Assembly (NCBI GenBank): GCA_046262315.1
Contig: JBHEMZ010000019.1
Location: 1 to 16,063, forward strand
Direction of reading: 5' to 3'
From: JACVRM01 sp046262315
GTDB taxonomy: Bacteria > Actinomycetota > Thermoleophilia > Gaiellales > Gaiellaceae
Length of the DNA: 16,063 nt
Positions 14,994 to 16,063 of the stretch are shown piece after piece. How positions within the stretch are numbered: position 1 is the first letter of the stretch; each line of letters begins with the position of its first letter. Under the pieces are notes generated by a model that did no database searches, was not told where the DNA came from, and was given only the letters and a program-made list of their open reading frames with translations. A program made the position numbers and the translations under genes.

Positions 14994-16033
14994 TCAGGCG
15001 GCCAGGGGGTCTGTGGCGCCTGCCGGAGCGAAGGGTTGGTCGCGGGTGAGCATGTGCCAGATCGCGTCGGCGAGGCGGCGGGCGAGATCGACCTGGGCGA
15101 CCTTGGCGCCCCGCTGTTTGCCGAGCCGGGTTTTTGTTCGTTGGTAGCGGTCGCGGTAGAGCGGGTGTTTGGAGGCGTGGGCTGTCGCTTCGATCAGCGC
15201 CCAGCGTAGGTAGCGGGGGCCGTTCTTGGCGAGCGGGCCGCGACGGTCGGAGTCGGCTGATTGGTAGACGCGCGGGCAGAGGCCGGTGTAGCCGACGAGC
15301 TGTCGTGGCGCCGGGAAGCGGCCGATGTCGCCGATCTCGGCCGCGATCGTGTAGGCGAGCACCCAGCCGATCCCGGGCACGGTCAGAAGCAGCGGCACGT
15401 AGCGGTGGTCGCCGCCCAGCCGGCGCAGCTCAGCCTCACAGGTCGCGATCTGCCTGTCGAGCTCGTCGATCAGCTGCAGACTGGCGGCGACCGTGCCGGC
15501 CCATGGCTCGGGCAGCGCCAGGCGCCCCAGCAGCGCGCGGCCGGAGACGCCGAACAGGTCGGAGACGGGGCAGGGCTTGCCGTGCGCGAGCAGGGCGGCG
15601 TGGACGCGCTGCTTGAGACTGCTGCGGTGGCGGACGAGATGCAGCCGGAAACGGGCCCGCTCCCGCTCGGCCCGCACGGACGGGTCGGGCAGCCAGATCG
15701 CCGGCACCAGGTCGCGACGGCAGAGCTCGGCCAGCACCCAGGCGTCGATCCGGTCGGTCTTGCAGGCGAGCGGCGCCAGCCCTTTCACCTTCAGCGCGTC
15801 GGCGATCTCGACCTGCCAGCCGGCCAGCTCGAGCTGATCATGGACGAAGCGGGCGCCGTCATCGACTCGATCGCCGCCCGCAACGGCTGCTCGTGGCGGG
15901 CAAGCCGCCGCGCCAGCGAGCGCAACCCATCCGCGTCAGGCGGTGCCGCACCAACCTCGACCCGCTCGCCCGACTCGTCGAGCAGACAGAAATCGAGACG
16001 CTTGCGGCTCAGATCCAAACCAGCATGCAACAT
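14994..16033 (-). pseudogene. IS110-family DEDD transposase, one-base frameshift
   Basis: The reading frame begins at ATG 16033 with AGGAGG (complement of 16044-16049) ten nt upstream. The N-terminal part (MLHAGLDLSRKRLDFCLLDE to AAIESM) and the main part (VKGLAPLACKTDRIDAW to the stop at 14994) are in different frames. Restoring one C on the plus strand within 15854-15857 joins them as ESMTGARFVHDQLELAGWQ and gives a 346-residue protein, normal for the family. In the corrected numbering the RuvC-like DEDD residues are Asp7, Glu56, Asp94 and Asp97, and the C-terminal transposase_20 domain holds VPGIGWVLAYTIAAEIGDI and YQSADSDRRGPLAKNGPRYL with the candidate catalytic Ser259. All key residues are present, so decay is recent or the shift is a sequencing error. 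Confidence 0.9.
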
Positions 16034-16063
16034 TGAACTCGGGCCTCCTCTCGGTAACTCCAC

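Larger units (their letters stand above)
14841..16063 (-). mobile_element. IS110-family insertion sequence (left boundary approximate, right end outside window)
   Basis: The element is defined by its DEDD transposase at 14994-16033. Such elements lack long terminal inverted repeats, so the boundary on the transposase 3' side can only be placed between the tRNA-like fragment (ending about 14840) and the stop codon. The upstream side, where IS110-group elements encode their bridge RNA, is cut by the window edge 30 nt above the ATG. Confidence 0.6.

Noticed and set aside
14584..15147. Long plus-strand open frame across the tRNA-like fragment and the IS110 end
   Set aside because: It crosses the T-arm-like sequence and then runs antisense into the transposase; peptides of the type SDGLEPSTPSL or TDSNRRPPLY are what reverse-strand tRNA sequence gives when translated.
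15788..15862. Programmed frameshift producing the IS110 transposase
   Set aside because: There is no slippery heptamer at the junction and IS110 transposases are normally made from one frame; a one-base deletion or sequence error is simpler.
1..16063. CRISPR array or defence island
   Set aside because: No regularly spaced repeats were seen and none of the genes belongs to a known defence family; the STAND-type ATPase here is attached to a cyclase and fits a regulator better.

Overview
The window is very GC-rich with strong G/C preference at third codon positions and frequent GTG and TTG starts. Three genes have a TANNNT -10-like box 6-7 nt before the start codon, a pattern of leaderless transcription. 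Together with the gene content this points to a high-GC actinobacterium, most likely of the Thermoleophilia/Gaiellales type. That placement is inference from sequence style, not a measured phylogeny.

Layout. The left edge (1 to about 121) is the start of an IS5-type insertion sequence; only the first 19 codons of its transposase are visible, on the minus strand. Next come two divergent polytopic membrane proteins: a secreted-domain/multi-TM protein on the minus strand (138-1724) and a GT-C-like membrane protein on the plus strand (1764-3389). The plus-strand gene heads a tight run with a gamma-glutamyltransferase (3401-4963) and an unusual single ORF joining a GNAT acetyltransferase to a HisC-type aminotransferase (4960-6618). 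A large stem-loop follows that stop codon, then a dyad-rich gap (6619-6913).

The second run holds an MFS exporter (6914-8143), the MeaB/ArgK GTPase (8154-9275), a threonine dehydratase with a C-terminal ACT-like domain (9277-10473), a MepA-like murein endopeptidase (10480-11184) and a 1092-residue protein combining a class III cyclase, an AAA/STAND-type ATPase and helical repeats (11194-14472). The last ~55 codons of meaB read through a REP-like palindrome, so the C-terminus looks captured from a repeat.

The right end (14473-16063) is accessory: a stretch without a supported gene containing hairpins and a tRNA 3'-half-like sequence on the minus strand, then an IS110-family element whose DEDD transposase has a one-base frameshift. 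The roughly 150 nt downstream of the transposase is rich in small hairpins and carries a 9-bp direct repeat, so it is worth testing as a structured (bridge/seek) RNA or an IS end.

The chromosomal genes look like ordinary amino-acid, envelope and signalling functions. The observations most worth following up are the GNAT-HisC fusion, the REP element inside meaB, and the IS110/tRNA-fragment junction. I found no CRISPR array, no rRNA, no intact tRNA and no recognisable defence system.
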